Assembly: GCA_946886185.1 (NCBI GenBank)
Contig: CAMPIC010000104.1
Span: 1-8,113 of the forward strand
Length of the DNA stretch: 8,113 bases
Source: an uncultured bacterium
Lineage (GTDB): Bacteria; Eisenbacteria; RBG-16-71-46; CAIMUX01
Direction: 5' to 3'
Shown here: piece after piece, positions 6,567 through 8,113 of the stretch
Layout of the letters: the number at the start of each line of letters is the position of its first letter
Numbering within the stretch: the first letter of the stretch is position 1
Position numbers and translations under genes: made by a program
Notes under the pieces: generated by a model
The model's input: only the letters and a program-made list of their open reading frames with translations
What the model was told of the DNA's origin: nothing
Database searches by the model: none

Positions 6567-7508
6567 TCAGTTCCAGGAGGGCTCGGCGCCGAGGCGTTCC
6601 AGGGCATCCCGCAGTCGGTCGGCCAGGCGTATCGCCGCCGGGCCGGTGAAGAAGAGGCTATCTCCGGCTACCCATCCGATCCGGTCGTTGCGGACGGCCG
6701 TGAGCGGCGTCATGCGTTTCCAGTCGGCGACGAGCTGATCCCCGACCCCTTTGGGGAGGTCTCCGTCGGAAGAGATCATCAGGATCACATCCGGATCGAG
6801 CTCCAGCACGCGCTCGAGACTGATTCTGGGGACGGCATGGACTTCGCCCGGCACGGCGTTGCGCGCCCCCGCGGCGCGCAGTGCCCGGCCGTGGATCGAG
6901 TTGTCTCGAATGAACCAGCACTCGTTGAGTTGACCGGGCGTGTGGGCCATCGCGAGCAACACGCGCGGTCCGTCGGCGGGCGCTTCGACGTCGAGCTTCG
7001 CGCGCAGTCGGTCCGCCAAGGAGCGGGCGGTTGGTTCCAGATCGAGGATGTCGCCGATGCGCAGAACGCTCCCGATCAGATCCTCCAACGTCAGCCATGG
7101 AAGCATCTCGGTCGGAGCAATGGCGGACAGCTCTTGATAAGGCGCTTGTTTGCTCTCTTCGGCAAGGATGTGAGTCGGCCGCAGCCGCGCGAGCGCTTCG
7201 TAGTCAGGAGTGAGCGCCGTTCCCGCGCGCACCAGCAGGGAATCGTCCTCGGGGATCACGCAGTAGTCGGACACCGCGATCAACCGATCCTGGGCGCCGA
7301 GGGCGAAGATCACTTCGGTGACAGCGGGACTGAGCGAAACGACCCGGAGCTCTCCACCCGGAGGAGGACTCAGTGCGCGACCGGCTCCCATCCGATCCTG
7401 GATCAGCCAAGCAGCCGCTCCCGCCAGCATGGATAGGAACAACACCAGCACCGGAATCGGAACGCGCACTCCTCCGGAGTTCGAGGAGCGTGTTGGAACA
7501 CGGGTCAA
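6567..7508 (-). CDS. btuF: BtuF-like periplasmic substrate-binding protein of the ABC importer
   Basis: A 313-residue class III periplasmic binding protein. The N-terminal lobe has 'VVSLSPAVTEVIFALGAQDRL' split over 56-76 and 'VSDYCVIPEDD' (79-89), patterns common in cobalamin-type binding proteins; the C-terminal lobe has 'ISLERVLELDPDVILMI' (229-245) and 'WKRMTPLTAVRNDRI' (263-277). It captures the substrate and docks on the permease. Residues ~17-36 form an uncleaved-looking hydrophobic anchor without a lipobox Cys. The start is TTG 7508, supported by GAGAGAGAGG 6 nt upstream; GTG 7469 is excluded by GGAGGA touching it. Its partners lie beyond the opposite-strand LOG-like gene. Cobalamin is the likeliest ligand, heme or an iron chelate the alternatives. 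Confidence 0.88.
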   Translation of the reverse strand: MTRVPTRSSNSGGVRVPIPVLVLFLSMLAGAAAWLIQDRMGAGRALSPPPGGELRVVSLSPAVTEVIFALGAQDRLIAVSDYCVIPEDDSLLVRAGTALTPDYEALARLRPTHILAEESKQAPYQELSAIAPTEMLPWLTLEDLIGSVLRIGDILDLEPTARSLADRLRAKLDVEAPADGPRVLLAMAHTPGQLNECWFIRDNSIHGRALRAAGARNAVPGEVHAVPRISLERVLELDPDVILMISSDGDLPKGVGDQLVADWKRMTPLTAVRNDRIGWVAGDSLFFTGPAAIRLADRLRDALERLGAEPSWN

Positions 7509-7638
7509 GTCGAACCTCTCTCTCGTGATCGATCGAGCATGCAGCGTGTTCGAGCTGGATCCACCGACTGTCCGGCTGGACCGGGGTCAGCCTGCCACCG
7601 TGCTGGGCTTTCGTCCATCAGTCCATCCTCGGGTGTGG

Positions 7639-7669
7639 CCCTACGGGATGACCGGTGCGACCCTACGGG
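7639..7669. promoter_or_regulatory. Operator-like pair of CCCTACGGG direct repeats
   Basis: Two exact 9-bp copies start 22 bp apart, about two helical turns. Each has CCC/GGG arms around TAC, and the second extends to ACCC-TAC-GGGT. The palindrome ACCGGT lies between them. They are ~130-170 bp upstream of the btuF-like start, a place suited to a regulator. No regulator is identified. Confidence 0.4.
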
Positions 7670-7687
7670 TTGTTCTGTTCGACTGAG

Positions 7688-7710
7688 AAAACCCCGCTGC
7701 TGATCGCAGC
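7688..7710 (-). terminator. Hairpin with GGGGTTTT tail in the btuF-like leader
   Basis: On the minus strand GCTGC (7710-7706) and GCAGC (7700-7696) enclose GATCA, followed by GGGG and TTTT. It could end a minus-strand transcript from beyond this point or act as a leader attenuator for the binding-protein gene. The stem has only 5 bp and four G separate it from the T-run, so the call is weak. Confidence 0.25.
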
Positions 7711-7803
7711 CAGCAAGCCGGATGTCCGCGCTCTTGGTGGGTGCGCGCGCTTCTGTGACCCGGCGGATGGACTTGGGCGCACCAGGAGCCCGGTGAGGTT
7801 CGA

Positions 7804-7812
7804 TGCTAGAAT
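7804..7812 (+). promoter_or_regulatory. Extended -10 promoter for the right-edge plus-strand gene
   Basis: TGC followed by TAGAAT (7807-7812) matches an extended -10, with TAGAAT matching TATAAT in five of six bases. No -35 is recognisable at 16-18 bp. Transcription would start near 7819, about 30 nt before the ATG at 7851, which has AGAAGG (7834-7839) upstream. Confidence 0.45.
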
Positions 7813-7850
7813 GGCGGCCGTCCCCGGAACCCAAGAAGGTCCGAAAAGTC

Positions 7851-8113
7851 ATGTAGCCCAACGGCTCCTCTTCGTCTCGCAGCTCCTCGATTCCGGGTTC
7901 GCGCCCTCACGATGCCCCCGAAGATGGATAGTCGCCTTCGGATCCGGAAAACGATGCGATCCGGTTCCTTCTGACGCTCGGCCGGGAATCCGCGACACCG
8001 GATCCAGAACGCGCCACCGAGTGTTTCGAGCGCGCCGCGGAGTTGGCGGCCAGGTTGGACCGGTCGGTGGACCATGCGCGAGCGCTGCGTGGTCTGGCCC
8101 GGATCCAGTTGCG
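7851..8113 (+). CDS. TPR-like protein N-terminus with two in-frame TAG codons (partial, 5' end uncertain)
   Basis: From about 7932 to the right edge this frame reads like real protein: 'AIRFLLTLGRE', then 'ATECFERAAELAARLD' and 'DHARALRGLARIQL', two amphipathic helices in the style of a tetratricopeptide repeat (often an N-terminal sensor or scaffold domain of regulators). Extending the same frame upstream gives a Ser/Pro-rich stretch back to ATG 7851, which has a ribosome binding site and promoter in suitable places. However, the second codon (7854-7856) and codon 27 (7929-7931) are TAG. No ATG, GTG or TTG follows the second TAG until well inside the helices. The options are a broken 5' end, base errors, a non-standard start such as CTG, or a frameshift from the ATG at 7912 or 7924, whose frame ends at TGA 7972. 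The function beyond TPR-like is unknown. Confidence 0.45.

Larger units (their letters stand above)
7509..7850. other. Intergenic region between divergent btuF-like gene and TPR-like frame
   Basis: These 342 bp hold no gene that I can support; frames here are short and Arg-rich. Elements seen are the binding-protein ribosome binding site (7515-7524), two CCCTACGGG copies (7639-7647 and 7661-7669) flanking ACCGGT (7651-7656), a GCTGC/GCAGC hairpin with a following GGGGTTTT on the minus strand (7688-7710), and an extended -10 on the plus strand (7804-7812). I looked for the conserved boxes of a cobalamin riboswitch on both strands and did not find them. Confidence 0.5.

Noticed and set aside
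5928..7436. 502-residue plus-strand open frame
   Set aside because: It runs through the LOG-like gene in another frame and antisense to the binding-protein gene, is Arg/Pro-rich and shows no family motif. It is a GC-rich shadow frame.
7509..7850. Cobalamin riboswitch upstream of the BtuF-like gene
   Set aside because: I searched both strands for the conserved GGTGnAAnTCC and GCnACTGT-like boxes. Fragments such as GCCACCGT occur, but not in the required order, so no riboswitch is called.
7851..8113. Amber (TAG) codons read as an amino acid
   Set aside because: TAG ends rpmB, the dihydroorotase, the lipoprotein and the LOG-like gene at sensible lengths in this same window, so general recoding is not supported.

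Overview
This is a GC-rich bacterial window of mostly ordinary chromosomal genes on both strands. The signs of a Gram-negative-type envelope are a lipoprotein, an exported propeller-like protein and a periplasmic binding protein. The dihydroorotase has a D-x-Q-V-H metal motif that I recall from Bacteroidetes-type enzymes, so I lean towards the FCB group or a similar high-GC lineage. No marker here fixes the taxon.

Layout. (1) Positions 1-1805, minus strand: a small lipoprotein gene with a strong ribosome binding site is followed after 37 bp by a long exported protein that looks like a beta-propeller. That protein ends, as far as the window shows, in a Met/Thr/Pro pentapeptide tandem repeat and runs off the left edge. 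(2) Positions 1932-3272, plus strand: a complete 446-residue dihydroorotase-family amidohydrolase. Its TAG stop shares the palindrome CTAG with the TAG stop of the convergent gene. (3) Positions 3269-3508, minus strand: rpmB (ribosomal protein L28), with a good sigma70-like promoter and a perfect 8-bp hairpin just before its ribosome binding site. (4) Positions 3623-5526, minus strand: ATPase and permease of a BtuCD/FecCD-type importer, coupled by an ATGA overlap. The ATPase carries an unusual insertion made of about three 45-bp (15-residue) repeats. (5) Positions 5641-6255, plus strand: a LOG/SLOG-type nucleotide-binding protein. (6) Positions 6567-7508, minus strand: the BtuF-like substrate-binding protein of the importer, membrane-anchored by its N-terminus and starting with TTG. 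(7) Positions 7509-8113: a 340-bp intergenic region with 9-bp direct repeats 22 bp apart and a hairpin, then the start of a plus-strand TPR-like reading frame that leaves the window. That frame has an extended -10 promoter and an ATG, but two in-frame TAG codons.

How the genes work together. The binding protein, permease and ATPase should form one importer, most likely for cobalamin or an iron chelate, although the LOG gene lies inside the locus on the opposite strand. Dihydroorotase (pyrimidine synthesis) and L28 are housekeeping genes that meet tail to tail. The lipoprotein and propeller genes look like an envelope operon of unknown function. I found no convincing new defence, mobile or CRISPR-like system. 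The best leads are the two in-frame minisatellites, the L28 leader hairpin, the ATG-TAG reading frame and the operator-like repeats before btuF.
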